NCBI RefSeq assembly: GCF_901000735.1
Contig: NC_081545.1
Coordinates: forward strand, 32,853,634-32,917,633
From: Corylus avellana
Lineage: Eukaryota > Streptophyta > Magnoliopsida > Fagales > Betulaceae
DNA: 64,000 nt
Reading direction: 5' to 3'
The notes under the pieces are model-generated. The model worked only from the letters and a program-made list of their open reading frames with translations. It had not been told where the DNA came from and did no database searches. Within the stretch, counting starts at the first letter, position 1. Each line of letters opens with the position of its first letter. Of the stretch, positions 37,133-53,655 are shown one piece after another. The position numbers were made by a program, and so were the translations under genes.

Positions 37133-37497
37133 TTGAGAAATACTACATATTATAATTATATTGCACATTCATCTAAAATAAATGCTATGTGTTAATAAGT
37201 TTTTTTATATTTTGTCTATATTTTTTAACAAATTCAATAAATCAACTATTAGTTTTATAGAATCTACTATTGCCTTGTGTGGAGTCCAACATAAGTCTAC
37301 AAATTTAATGTCCCCAAATGGTAGCTCAATTGACTGTGAACCACGCTTCATGAAGCAGAGGTCACTAGTTCGATTTTCCCCTCCCCCTTCCCTTCTGTGA
37401 ACATGTCAAGAAAAAAAAAAATCTACAAATTTAATGGTTAATTTATAAAATAAGATGGACCAAATATAAAAAAATATATTAACCGCTGACATTTCTC
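37133..37497. mobile_element. MITE-like element interrupted by a SINE
   Basis: GAGAAATAC at 37133 and the reverse complement of the stretch ending near 37497 (GAGAAATGT) share start and internal blocks such as GTTAATA then TTTTTTTATATTT then GTC. This fits diverged terminal inverted repeats of a small element. The SINE at 37311-37421 lies inside it. Target-site duplication not resolved. Confidence 0.4.
37311..37421 (+). mobile_element. tRNA-derived SINE, copy A, with perfect target-site duplication
   Basis: The head carries an A-box-like TGGTAGCTCAATTGA (37319-37333) and a B-box-like AGTTCGATTTTCC (about 37367-37379), as in tRNA-derived SINEs. The body ends in an A-rich tail. It is flanked by the identical 15-mer TCTACAAATTTAATG at 37296-37310 and 37422-37436, which is a perfect target-site duplication. 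Confidence 0.85.
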
Positions 37498-37622
37498 TTC
37501 ATTCAATAAGGCAATTTTGACACACTCGTTAAAATTGTTCTCTCAATATTACTTCTAAATTTTGTTTTATAGGGTCTACTATTGACTTGTGTAGAGTCCA
37601 ACATAAGTTTATAAATTTAATG

Positions 37623-37733
37623 TCCCCAAATGGTAGTTAAATCGGCTGTGAACCACGCCTCATGAAGCGGAGGTCACTAATTCGATTTTCCTCTCCCGCT
37701 TTCCTTATGTGGACATGTAAAAAAAAAAAAAAT
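37623..37733 (+). mobile_element. tRNA-derived SINE, copy B (duplicated with unit 2)
   Basis: Same SINE as copy A, with changes in the A-box-like region (TGGTAGTTAAATCGG) and B-box-like region (AATTCGATTTTCC). The flanking 15-mers have diverged (TTTATAAATTTAATG and TCTGCAAATCTAATA), as expected for a copy made by the tandem duplication. Confidence 0.8.
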
Positions 37734-39134
37734 CTGCAAATCTAATAGTTAATTTATAAAATAAGATAAACCAAATATGAAAAAATATATTAACTGTTGA
37801 CATTTCTCTTCATTCAATAAGGCAATTTTGACACACTCGTTAAAATTGTTCTCTCAATATTACTTGTAAATTTTATCTATTTTTAATAAGTTGTTTATAA
37901 CATTAGTACGACATTATGTGAAATCAAACAAAAATAACAATTATTCTATAAGGGTAACCATTTCATTCTAATGGTATATTTACATATCAAATGTGTCCTT
38001 CATTTTTATCTATTTTTTAATATGATGTTTATAAGATCCATAATTGAATCATCTTTTTTTTTTTAATCTTAAATCACCGTTATCCTTTTTTTTTTCCTTG
38101 TATTTGTCAAAGGAACCAAAAAAAAAAAAAAAAAATGAAGAAGACGAATCAGAAAAAATTAAAATTTGATGTTAAATATTTTTTTCAAATGAATTTACAA
38201 GAGATAAAAGTTGGTAGTTAGTAGTTGTTGATTTATGATTTTGCCTTTGTCGTCATCTAATATGTGAAAGTCTTCATAGTTGACAATTTGGCTACACCTT
38301 GGGTCCTTTTGGCCTTGTGCATCTCCCTCCGAAAGGGGTCCGCGTCTAATCAAAAGCGGCCCCAGTCCCACAGTGTGATAAACATAACAAATCTGAATGA
38401 GTGCAGGATTTTGACGAGTCCCTCCCTGGTTAATTAATTGGATTGGATCATGGCTTGCTAGGTCATTTTCAAATGAAGGTGAATTTTTTTTTTTTCTTTC
38501 TTTCATTTATGGTATATTTGGACGGATGAAAACAAAATAAGGATAAAAAATTAACGTCTTACCAATCAGATAAATATGACGTTTTACCACACAAAACCTT
38601 CACGTAAAACAAGCAATCACGACTATAAATAACCTAATTAGCTAATAAGACCCAAATAAAATTTAAAGACTAAATTATTTTATTTTTCCTTCATCAACAT
38701 TTTCTGGTCCATTTTTCTTTATTTATTTTTTCAATTTAATTATTAAAATTGTAGAAGTTACCTGGTCGATTTGAAAAAAAATATATGAGAAATGAACCAA
38801 AAATGTTCATATATAATTACATCTCTTTCTAAATGCTTAAAAATTTGAAAATTGTTTGGTTTTGATTTAAAAAATTATCGTGACATGATAAAAGTAAATT
38901 TTTTTTTTTTGGTGGGGTTCATATTTGGAAAATGTATTGAATATTGAATTTTTATTAATAATTTTGAAAAAAAATTGTGTTTTTAGTTTTGAATTTCAAA
39001 AGGGCGAGAGTCGGACCAAAATCTAGATAGGGCTAAGCAGCGAAAATAAGCCCAAAACCCGATCCAACGATATGGGCGAATCTACAATCACAGCCTAATT
39101 ATGTGGCAAATTCGTAATTTCAAGCATAAAGGAA

Positions 39135-39143
39135 TTAGGGTTT
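39135..39143. promoter_or_regulatory. Telo-box in the RPS9 promoter
   Basis: TTAGGGTTT (AAACCCTAA on the other strand) lies 102 bp upstream of the start codon. Telo-boxes are typical of plant ribosomal-protein promoters. GTATTTAAG at about 39153 could serve as a TATA-like element. Confidence 0.65.
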
Positions 39144-39244
39144 TGGGTTTGAGTATTTAAGAGAACCATTCTCTCATTTTCGGTCTTCTCGACCCTCCCT
39201 TTTCATTCAGCACCCTCCGCGCCTGATCGGAAGCCGACGGAGCC

Positions 39245-42277
<3,033 letters not shown>

Positions 42278-43649
42278 AAGCTTAGGCTAGCTTCATCCCT
42301 AGGAACTATTTGAGTTTTTTCTTGTTGTCCCTGTGTCAATCTTTTGTTTCATGTTTTATTACCCGACTCTTTTTTCTCCAAATCTTTATTGTAGTGGATT
42401 TTGGTACGTTTTTCATTTTGATTTATTTGGAATAGAACTGAAATGCACTCTTCTGGATCTCAAGGATTTTGTTTGAATGAAATTATTTTGCAAGTGATGC
42501 TGCATTCGTATATTTTATTCGGCTTTGTAGATACGTATATGTTGAGACTCCACATCCAGAGGCTTGATGTCAAGCTTTAATGTTTATTCTTGGGTTCATC
42601 ATGCTTCGGTTTGGCCCTGATTAACATTTCCTAACGATGCCATTTTTTCTCAATGTCACCAATCACCTCGGTTGTACTTTATTTTCTCAGGCCACTAGTT
42701 TTGCTGTTTCTTTAAAATTACTTCCTGCTGTTCGAACAGTCGCATAGAGGGGCTGTGCGGTTCACAAATCTCTTATATTTCTAAAAGCTGTTTAAATTGC
42801 GTTGTAACTTGAGAACCCCGAGATCCGATCCATTATTTCCTGCTCCTGTTGGACTGCGCCAATTGAAACACGCATCATTGGCACCTTGCTAACTCGCTCT
42901 CGTGCACGCTTTGAAGACATATGTCACGAGTTTCATGTGAAAAACTGAATCAATTTTGGCAAGGCTTCCTCTACCGGACTCCACCTGTCCACCTGGGTCC
43001 CCTCGGAAACCAACTGAACCTTAACCACAATTATATTATAAACATTTCCGTGGCAACTTCCCACTTCATTAATAATTAAGGTTAGGCCACCCATGCAAAT
43101 TGCAAAGGCATCCAAAAAGCTATTTTGACCCGCCTCAATCATATTAATACACATATGCATGCCACGCGTCACAAGCATGTACGTAGCGCTCCCAAAATCA
43201 CGTAGAGAGTCACCGTTGCTTGTGAACCTCTGTTCCACGTGGAGACCACTCAATCTCCAGTGAAATAGTAAAATACATCGAAATGCAATTATGCCACAAT
43301 CATCCTTGTCAACCACAGCTGATCGTGACCCAAACCCAATCTCCTTCTTACACTTAATAACAGAAAATCCCAAGAGGGACTAGTGCGTTCATGATTAATC
43401 CCCTGCGATTATCTCGTAAGCAAATATTCTTACGCGATTATAAATAAATAAATAAAAATCTATTTGAAAACCCCACAATCCCCCAAGTGCGTGAGACACT
43501 GAGATAGGTCGTAGTGACGTGGCATTCAGCCAGTGATCGCAAAGACCTGCTCCTAACAAAACGGCAACGATCTTGGATTCTTGATGAGCCCCATGGACTC
43601 GTCCCCACTAATTCCAGTTCCAATTGAAACTCCATATGTCCTCTCCATA

Positions 43650-43720
43650 GACACGTGTCGCCAATAGAGCCTCTCTCACGCACGAAACGCCCCGTATCGC
43701 TCCTTTTATCATTATAAGTA
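43650..43720 (+). promoter_or_regulatory. G-box/ABRE palindrome and TATA box upstream of the His-rich gene
   Basis: GACACGTGTC (43650-43659) is a perfect palindrome with an ACGT core, the binding site of bZIP factors such as ABFs and of bHLH factors. TATAAGTA follows at 43713-43720. The start codon is 122 bp beyond the TATA box. A second CACGTGG lies near 43236. This arrangement suggests stress or ABA response, which is inference. Confidence 0.6.
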
Positions 43721-43795
43721 TACCTGAATTCCACACCACAACACGAGAGAGAAAAAAGGGTTTTCTTGCTCCCCTCACCCATAAGACGTAGCGTA

Positions 43796-43822
43796 ATATT
43801 GGAGATATTGGAGATATTGGAG
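43796..43822 (+). repeat. Three perfect 9-bp tandem repeats in the 5' leader
   Basis: ATATTGGAG is repeated three times without a break, ending 12 bp before the start codon of the His-rich gene. Confidence 0.95.
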
Positions 43823-43834
43823 ACGAAACTAAAT

Positions 43835-44126
43835 ATGACGGTGAAGCCCGCGAACGAGTCGCAAGAACAAGGCTCTTACTCCGTTTCTGAGCTTCAGAAA
43901 CCCAAGAAGGAGCTCTCGTCGCCGGGGCTGGGCGTGGAGTCCGGTGATCTTGCCGGAAAGGTCTCGAAGGATGAATGGAAGTTGGAGGAGACGGAGGAGT
44001 CGCCGAAGTCGGTGGGTAAATGGGGAAAGTACGTGCACAGCCAGATCCTGAGGATCAGGGAGGAGGACTCACACCTCGGCGAGGATTTCAGTCTCGGCGT
44101 CAAAGAGAACGGCCATCTTTCTGTTC

Positions 44127-44163
<37 letters not shown>

Positions 44164-44272
44164 CGATCACGTGGATGCGCCGATGGACGTTGTGATATTC
44201 TCGAAGCCGATCTTGCCGAACTCGCCTCTCAGCCGGAGCCGGAAGACCACCACCGTCGATGCGTTACATTGA
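43835..44272 (+). CDS. Unrecognised 145-residue protein with a 12-histidine run
   Basis: I do not recognise this protein. The ATG at 43835 is the first in frame; upstream in-frame bases include a TTG but no ATG. The protein is hydrophilic, rich in E, K and S, with no signal peptide or membrane segment. The central conserved-looking block is GKWGKYVHSQILRIREEDSH (about residues 65-84). A run of 12 histidines followed by DH (encoded by (CAT)11 then CAC) lies at about residues 99-112, and the C-terminal part carries a serine/arginine-rich SPLSRSRK. The stop is at 44270-44272. A donor AAG|GTAATT near 44300 and an acceptor GGCAG|GAGTAG near 44963 suggest an intron in the 3' untranslated region. 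The His run could bind metal, but nothing else supports that. Confidence 0.65.
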
Positions 44273-47200
44273 ATCAAACCGAACGTGGTGCTATCAAGGT
44301 AATTAGGTTCTTGTTTGTTGAGTTGAATCAATCCAGTTTCTCAATCTTGATATCTAAGTTTTTGAATTTCTGTATTTTTTGTTCTTCCTAAAGCTTTCTT
44401 TTCCTTTCTATCATTTCCGCTGGTGTTCTCCATTTGGACACTCAGAAAAACGGAGGGAAAAGAACAGAAATATAAAAACTTCCTAAAATCACCTCAAGTA
44501 AAAAAATAATAAAAAATTCAAATTTTGGTTTCCTTCTCCGATCTTTCCTCGCCGATGGAGCACGAGATTTAAATAATTCCATTCTCCTATCTTTCAAAAT
44601 TTCTACATAACAGAATCTCTGGTAAGTTACCGCGGCCGGTAAATCGGTAATTTTCTTTTGTTTTTTTTTTTTAAATAATAATAATCAGTCAATCAGCCGT
44701 TTGGGTCAAGGCAAAAACCATATCATGAAGATCCGGCCCAATACCATTTACTGCTTGGCTTATTTATTTATGTTAACTGACTAACTGTAACGCACATGAA
44801 TTAAATAACTAAATTTATGATTTTTCTTTCATTTTAAGAACTGACTAAAAAAGTAACAGCTTTTAGTTAGAATGAATCTGAATTAACAAAATAGATTTTT
44901 AGATTTATTTTGTTGAGGGTATTGAAATTTGTACTGATTTGGATTGTTTTGTTTTGGCAGGAGTAGATGAAAGATTTCGTTAAGCTGGTAGGAAGAGCGT
45001 GAAGTTGATCAAATCCAAGTCACTTTTCAGTTTTAATCTTTCTTATAGAGAGCGAGAGAGAGAGAGAGAGTCTTCTGTGTACAGTGAAGAAGAAGAAGCA
45101 AGGAGAAGCTTAGTGTAAACAAAATGATGGGCCTCGTCGATCCTTTGCAGTAGTCTCCGTAGGCTTTAGACCAGATGTAATGTAATGTAATGAAATGATG
45201 TGGTTGGTTAGGCTAAAAGGAAGATGGTCTGCGTCTACCTATTTTCATTCCTATCCACATACTGTTAACGGGGCAGTACCTGATGTCAAAGACCTGGAAA
45301 CACGGGCTCCATGACTTCATGGCATATTTGTCATTTCCTCCAAATTGGATCCTCCTATAACTGTCATTTTAAAAAAAAAAAAAAAAAACAAAAACAAAAA
45401 CAAAGAAATTCGGAAAATGAATAGAAAGTAAAACTGAGTTGTTAAAAAGCTACCAAAGGAAATATCGCTATATTATATTTGTTGGGGTTTTTGTGATTGT
45501 ATTTTATTTTGTAGTCAAATGGTTGGAATTGTAAAAAAATTAGAGATATGATAGGGGCTCAACTGAATTTTGTCTAAGACCCGTCTTTTATTGGCATGGC
45601 ACAAACCCACATAATTTTATTAACTTTCACGATCAGGATATATTATTATGATTGATATGTTATAATTTTATTAACTGAATTTCTAATTTCCTTAACGACT
45701 ATGAACTGAAGTTTATAAGTCACAAGGAATTGTGATTTAGATCTTCTATGCATTAATCTCATTAAGACACCTAAATCACATATAATGTAATTGACTATAT
45801 ATTTCAGATAAATAAACAGTGTTTGATGTTCTTGTAATTCTCATAAAATAAATAACTTTATTAATAACCAGAATGTCATACAAAATTGAGTTTTATCATT
45901 TATGGCACTACCCATAACAGATGATGTCCACAACCCAATTTTGTACAAATAAAAATCAGTTAAAAAGTATCTTTACATCTACACATTTTTATAACCCAAA
46001 AAATACATAAACAAAGTGATCAGCAATAAAATCAGGAGTTGCTTTGCAAAGATCCTATGCGCCAACTTGTACGGCCATCTTACTCACCCTGAAACCATCG
46101 ATACGAATTCAACAATGATTATAACTATAGTTAAATTTGAAGGTATGAAGCGGAGGAGGTATTGGCTTCTATGTTGATTTATTCTTAACAAAACTTATTT
46201 GGTTAAGAATAGTAGCTTTTGAAGATAATGTAGGGCTATGACCACTAGGCTCTAGAAGAGTTTTTTTTATGGAAATTTAATATATGACACTTTGCAAAAG
46301 TTAACTATACTTAAAAACCAATGTAAAAAGACCAAGTGAATAGGTGTCATCAAATATTCACAACATATTAGATCATAGTCTCCATTTAAGTGTAATTTTG
46401 AAAGAAATTATTAACTTGAAAGAAGTTATAAGCAATAATATTGGAGTGTATAGAGTATAAATAATCACATTATTCATTTATGCAAGAGGAAAATTATAAG
46501 TGGAACTAACAATTATTCAAAACAACCTACCTCCATAAACTATTTGTTGGTGTGCCCGTTCAAAACATGCTTTCTTTCTCCGTTCAAACAAGCATTTTTT
46601 TTAATATTGTTAATCTAGAGCTTTTTACCATTTTAATTTAGAGCCCTCAGGCTTTAGTTTGTTTTTATATTCTTTATGAATGAAAGCACTACTATTTATT
46701 AAAAAAGAAAGCATTTATTCACAACATATTTGATCATATTCTCCATTTATAATTATATTGGGACTTTGGGAGGCATGAAGCTGGAACAAAATGAACTGGG
46801 AGAAAAAGGGATAGATTTATTGCTATGCACTTTGATCAATACGAGGACAATCGACTTCAATATCACTGACATATAAGTGTTTTGATACATTTTTAGCCAT
46901 CATATTTCAACCCACACTCTAAAAATTCTCTTATTTGGACATGAAATATAGACACTATATAGTATTATACTCGGAAGAGTTGATATCCCATGATATACAA
47001 ATATTATAGTTTGTATGTTAATATTATTCTAAAAAAATAATTAAAAAAATAGTAGTTTACTTAATTGTAGCTTTTGGAGATAAGAAAATATTTCAGTGAA
47101 ATAACTTTTCGTTCAAGTAATGTTTTTGGCTACAACCATAAAGCTTTTCAAGAGTTATTTTATGTAATTAGAAAATAGACACTTTGCAAGTATATATTAT

Positions 47201-47740
47201 ATTTATTAATTTCTCAACATTTGTGCTTGCTTCAATATGCCAATATATGGGGCTGTTTGTCTCCCTCTCCACTCTTTCTAGCGAACCACCCCTTCCTACT
47301 CTCCCAAAAAGCCTCCCGCTTTGCCTCTCTGCCGAACCGGCCACCGGATACAAAAGCAGAGCTTGAGACACACTGCAAACGGTGTCGTACAGGAGGGCAC
47401 TGCCGCGATTGCGCACAGACTAACGATTTCATTTCCTTTGGTTTTTTTCCTGTTTGCCTCAGGAAGAAGATTGAATGGGTTTGCTTTCGTGGATGAAAAT
47501 TGAAAGGGTTTAATTAAAAAGTAAAGAAAAACAGTTTTTTGATTAGCTATCTAAGATAGAAATTTGGAGGAAGAATGACCATCTCACATAAAAGCCAAAG
47601 AAAACATAGAGAAAATGATGAACTAGTTGTTGAACAGAGCTGACAAACATCCAGCCATTAACAAAAGAAACATAGAAACACGAATCCCCTATTTCAAACC
47701 AATGAGTCCATTGGCAGAACCACCACCACCGGCCTAGTGC
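44273..47740. other. Intergenic region between the His-rich gene and alpha-tubulin
   Basis: It begins with the likely 3' untranslated region and 3'-UTR intron of the His-rich gene (to about 45200). A GA-rich run lies around 45050-45070 and an A-rich run at 45371-45402. The rest is AT-rich without a gene. The last part should hold the 3' untranslated region of alpha-tubulin. Confidence 0.55.
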
Positions 47741-49746
<2,006 letters not shown>

Positions 49747-50159
49747 CTAAATGCTAGTAAAACCTATTCAATGCGATTGTCTTTCAAAGAATCCTCGACC
49801 GCAGAGGAGGGGAAATATATTAAGATTCAGATTTTGTTTTATTAACTTGTATCTATGGTATGATATTATAATCATTTTTTTGTTTTTTTTTTTTTCTAAG
49901 CAAATAATGAAAAAGATATTTAAAGATTCTCGGCAAATAAGCCCAACAATAAAATTATATTGCGAAAAATAGAAACAAACAGTACGAAATTGGTCATAAA
50001 ATGATTCGATCCAATAAAAAGCTGTTTTAACACTAAAAATAAAAAAAAACAAAACTGAGCTTTAACAATACCCAAGTTCGTGCGAAGTAACAAAAACATC
50101 CTCATTTCATAAAATAAATGTAATTGAAATAAGGTATTTTAACAACCTACATATAAGGG

Positions 50160-50242
50160 ATTCTAAAGGGAAGCGAAATTTGAACTAGTGACTTTCGTTT
50201 TAGGAGGCGTGATTCACAACCGATTGAGCTATCTCTTGGGGA
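50160..50242 (-). mobile_element. tRNA-derived SINE, copy D, minus strand
   Basis: On the minus strand: TCCCC, then ATAGCTCAATCGGTTGTGAA (A-box-like), then a SINE body like the CUL3/RPS9 copies, then AGTCACTAGTTCAAATTTC (B-box-like). It has diverged from copies A and B, and its target-site duplication is not clear. Confidence 0.7.
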
Positions 50243-52649
50243 CGAGATTTTTATTTAAATATTTTTGTTTAATATTTTGGTTTTTCATTGTGAGCTATGA
50301 AACAAAAATGAGTACATTTTTAATATTGATTTAATTTTATCTCTTTAGTATAGTGTTTTCAAATTTCAATAGATACTCGAAGCTAAAAAGGTATCCGGAA
50401 CGATTTCAGTCATTTAGTTTATTGATATTCTTTGTATAATAGATGCTATTACACGTACAAACAAACTTGATTCGATTGACTTATTTGATCTTAAACTTGA
50501 AAAATAATCTTCTATAATTGGTGTGCAATGGTTATTTTTCGGTATCATTCGTCATTAGTAGCTTAATTATTTTTACATAAATAAATAAATAAAATAATTT
50601 GATTTTTTTTTTTTTTATTTCAAACAATCATTTGCAAAGCATTGGGAGAGAAATAACAAGAAATTTCGAATCATCAATTTGGAAGAGATGATGGAAATAG
50701 ATAGGAGTTTGAATTGGTCATCGTTCTAGTAACTCTTCTAGGCATAAGTGTATTCATATTATAAATCTAATTAGAAGAGCTCTTTTTTATTTTTCTTTTT
50801 TTGCCGAAAGCTTGTGAGGAGACTGGTATTCATGAGTTTGTGCCAGACTGCATGTCATGTGCAAGGTGCCTTTAAAATGCTCAACGAATGAAATTGAGCA
50901 TGCTTTTAGAATGAAGATTCGATATTAATATATGCTTCATTAATGATATTAATCAGGGCCAAGGCTATAGAATATGAGTTTTTAAACAAATTTTTAATGA
51001 AAGAAATTAATTATAACGTTTTACGGAAGAAAAAGAAAAAAAAAAACTATTTTGATGAAATATTGGAGGAAACCAATTATTTATCTGTTTGTTATGTTGT
51101 GAGCTGACCTGCTTCTCATCCATTTTTATTATCCTCCTACTACTTTTTCCTTTCATGGTTTTTTTAAAGATGAGTCTTCAAGTCTGTATTATCTCTGCAA
51201 CGAAGAAAGTCTTGAATATTGGTGTCTCAGGTCTTCAATGGAGACAACTACATGGACAAGAACAAACAACATGGAGTTGTCTTGGCTTCTCAATTCCACT
51301 TTTGAATTGGTGCTCCTAATTCCCTTCTTCCCTCACAGTTCTTTGGAACATGATCATCTTCAATTAGTTATATTTAAGGGATACTCTTGTTCTTTCTTTT
51401 TTTGAAAGGACAAAAATAATGAAGAAAGGGGACTTGGAAGCTTTAAGAAGAAGAAGAGAAGTTTTTGAAGTCAGAAAAAAAAATATGTGCACAAAACAGA
51501 ATGAAAGAAAGAAAAACCTGTGGGCAACTATGGTTAAGAAACAGTTAGCATGATGTACATCAAAGCATGATATACATCAATTTGGCATATGAGATTGGTG
51601 ATAGATATTTGTTTAGTAATGTAGCATATTACTAAAGAGTTTATAAATATTTGTTTTGTTAATATAAATTAATTCATTAAATACTAGGCAGACCACATCA
51701 TCACTACCACTACTAGGCAATGAGACAATACCAGCACCATCATCTCTCCAAGACCATCATCTCCCAAAAATATGAGGGGTGATGGACTCACTGGTGGGAG
51801 AAACATGGACTATAAATATAAAATTACTCATTAAAGCATTTTCATAGTTTTACTTGAAAGTGAGAACATTACAAAGGGTCAAGGAAAAGACAACTTCTTA
51901 AGTTAACGAAAGGGACAAATTCACTTAAAAAAAAAAAAAAAAAACTTTGATTCAAGGGCAAAATGCGGAAATTTGTAATTTGACGAGGGATTGAAAATTT
52001 TACTGAAAAATACAATTCAGTGAAAGATATTTTTATAATGAGAAATTATCTCAACATTTTGAGTTTCTAATTTTGATAATTACATATTGAGTTTTGATTA
52101 TTTGCATCATAATTTTTTCGATCCTTGAATGACATGGATGCAATAAAATGTTTTATTTTTTTTAATAGACAAAAGATAAAATAGAGATGGGCAATAAAGA
52201 TGAAATTATACACAAAGTGGGAATGAACCGAATAATGTTACATGTCAGTCACGTATTTTGTTCAAATTAATCTGATTTTTAAAATTATCATTAAATTATA
52301 CCGATAAAAATTAACCTATAATGACATGAAACACCTCTAAATATAAGTCATGCATATAAATTTATTGGATGTACGTGGAAAAGGGAACATATGCAACTTG
52401 AGAAAAAAATTGGCCGGAATGACTATTTGTCAAATAACTAAAATTCATATATATATATAAAAGTGTCAAATTTAAAAATTTATTTTGTAATATTCTTTTT
52501 TTTTTTTAATAATTTTCTTACGGTATACTTCAGATTTTACATAAATTCTATTAAGAAATTGATAAAAAAAAAAATGAAACCATAAAATGTATTACAATTA
52601 CAATTATAAAAAACTTAATTTGATACAAGTTCAAAAATATATATATTAG

Positions 52650-52740
52650 TTTCCATATGAAATATCAATTGGCTAGAGACTACGCTTTATGAAGCGAAAG
52701 TCATTAGTTCGAATCCCCGACATGTTAAAAAATATATATA
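52650..52740 (+). mobile_element. tRNA-derived SINE, copy C
   Basis: Shares ATCAATTGGCTAGAGACTACG, GCTTTATGAAGCG and TCATTAGTTCGAATCCCCG (B-box-like) with copies A and B, and ends in an A/T-rich tail. Its A-box-like region has decayed. Confidence 0.7.
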
Positions 52741-52851
52741 TAAATTAAACACTGTACAGAGAAGGAAAACACCGAAACAATCTGAAACCGTCCGTTCCAT
52801 TTGAGATCGGACGGTTCTAGTAATCCAAGGGCAGAACCCTCATGAATTCTT

Positions 52852-52876
52852 AACCCTAACACCAACACTATATAAA
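52852..52876 (+). promoter_or_regulatory. Telo-box and TATA box of the U14 host transcript
   Basis: AACCCTAA (52852-52859) is followed by TATATAAA (52869-52876). Telo-boxes are common in plant promoters for snoRNA clusters and ribosomal proteins. A start near 52905 would place all three U14 copies in one transcript. No conserved long protein is encoded after it. Confidence 0.65.
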
Positions 52877-53086
52877 CCGCGCTACACCACGCTCTTTGCC
52901 AGTACGAAACCCTTCTTCTTCCTTTACTCTTTGGCGCTCAGATCGCTTTTCATTGTTTGTTGTTATTTCGTCAATCTCTGTTTCTCAATATATAGAAATA
53001 TCCCTCTGTTTTCTGTTTATTGCCTTTTTCATAAGTCGAGCGTTTGTATATATGCGTGATTGTGATACGGCGGGGATTTTGTTGTT

Positions 53087-53211
53087 GTCTGTGATGATAA
53101 ATCCAAAGGCTTGTTTCTCATGAACATTCGCAGTGGCCGCCTGAGAGCTTTCGCCTTTCGCCGGGCTTGAGAGCTCGTGCTGCTTTTTATCCTTCCTTGG
53201 ATGTCTGAGAC
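53087..53211 (+). ncRNA. SNORD14: U14 box C/D snoRNA, copy 1
   Basis: C box TGATGA at 53092 and D box CTGA at 53205, with a short terminal stem GTCT/AGAC. Domain A ACATTCGCAGT (53124-53134) is complementary to the 18S rRNA sequence ACTGCGAATGT-type region near its 5' end, and domain B CCTTCCTTGGATGT lies directly before the D box, complementary to ACATCCAAGGAAGG of 18S rRNA. The D+5 rule places the methylated nucleotide at the C of ACATC, which is the known U14 target. Domain A is needed for 18S processing in yeast U14. This copy has CTGA as D' box after the domain A region. Confidence 0.93.
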
Positions 53212-53384
53212 TCACACCCCATATTTTGATCACTGCAAGTTGTGATTGAATCCCATGGATGCCTTGGAAAGATTTTTTTTTTTGCTTGAATCGCATCTAA
53301 TTATTTCTCTGATTAATTCTGTATTGTTGTTGAAATTTTTGTTATTATCTGAAATGTTGAAGATTGTTTTTGTTTCTGCAAAAT

Positions 53385-53505
53385 GTTGATGATGATAAAT
53401 CCTAAGGCTTGTTTCTCAAAACATTCGCAGTGGCCGCCTAAGAGCTTTCGCCTTTGCCGGGCTTGAGAGCTAGTGCTGCTTAATCCTTCCTTGGATGTCT
53501 GAAAC
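53385..53505 (+). ncRNA. SNORD14: U14 box C/D snoRNA, copy 2
   Basis: C box TGATGA at 53390, D box CTGA at 53499, domain A ACATTCGCAGT at 53421-53431, domain B CCTTCCTTGGATGT just before the D box. The D' position has CTAA. The terminal stem is weak. It is about 300 bp after copy 1. Confidence 0.92.
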
Positions 53506-53655
53506 TCGTTTCCCACTTTACCTACAACAATTATTGGCATAAAATGAAATTGAGCATATATTTCATATTTCATTGTTTATGTTGCTTTCTGAAAATTTTA
53601 TTCTGAAACTTCAAAACCTCGTTCTGGCTTTTGACATTGTTATTGATATTCAAGA

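Larger units (their letters stand above)
37252..37875. repeat. 312-bp tandem segmental duplication
   Basis: Unit 1 (37252-37563) and unit 2 (37564-about 37875) align end to end with scattered substitutions. Each contains GTCTACTATTG/ATCTACTATTG, a SINE copy, and the shared end TTCATTCAATAAGGCAATTT. The two SINE copies are therefore one insertion that was later duplicated with its surroundings. Confidence 0.92.
36688..39244. other. Divergent intergenic region CUL3 / RPS9, rich in repeats
   Basis: It holds the CUL3 promoter near 36700-36920, a MITE-like element, a SINE, and a 312-bp tandem duplication (37252-37875). The RPS9 promoter is near its right end. The ORF at 38195-38506 has no recognisable domain and I do not call it. 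Confidence 0.6.
42278..43834. other. Intergenic region between RPS9 and the His-rich gene
   Basis: The first few hundred bases should hold the RPS9 3' untranslated region. The last few hundred hold the promoter of the small His-rich gene. The minus-strand open frame at 42933-43373 has no recognisable domain and no ATG near its start. Confidence 0.6.

Noticed and set aside
37319..37379. A tRNA gene
   Set aside because: Only A-box-like and B-box-like motifs remain; there is no cloverleaf, and the flanking duplication shows that it is a SINE.
42933..43373. 146-residue minus-strand open frame
   Set aside because: It begins with TTG, not ATG, has no recognised domain and no clear splice or promoter signals.
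43766..43834. Start of the His-rich protein at 43766
   Set aside because: The codon there is TTG. The first in-frame ATG is at 43835.
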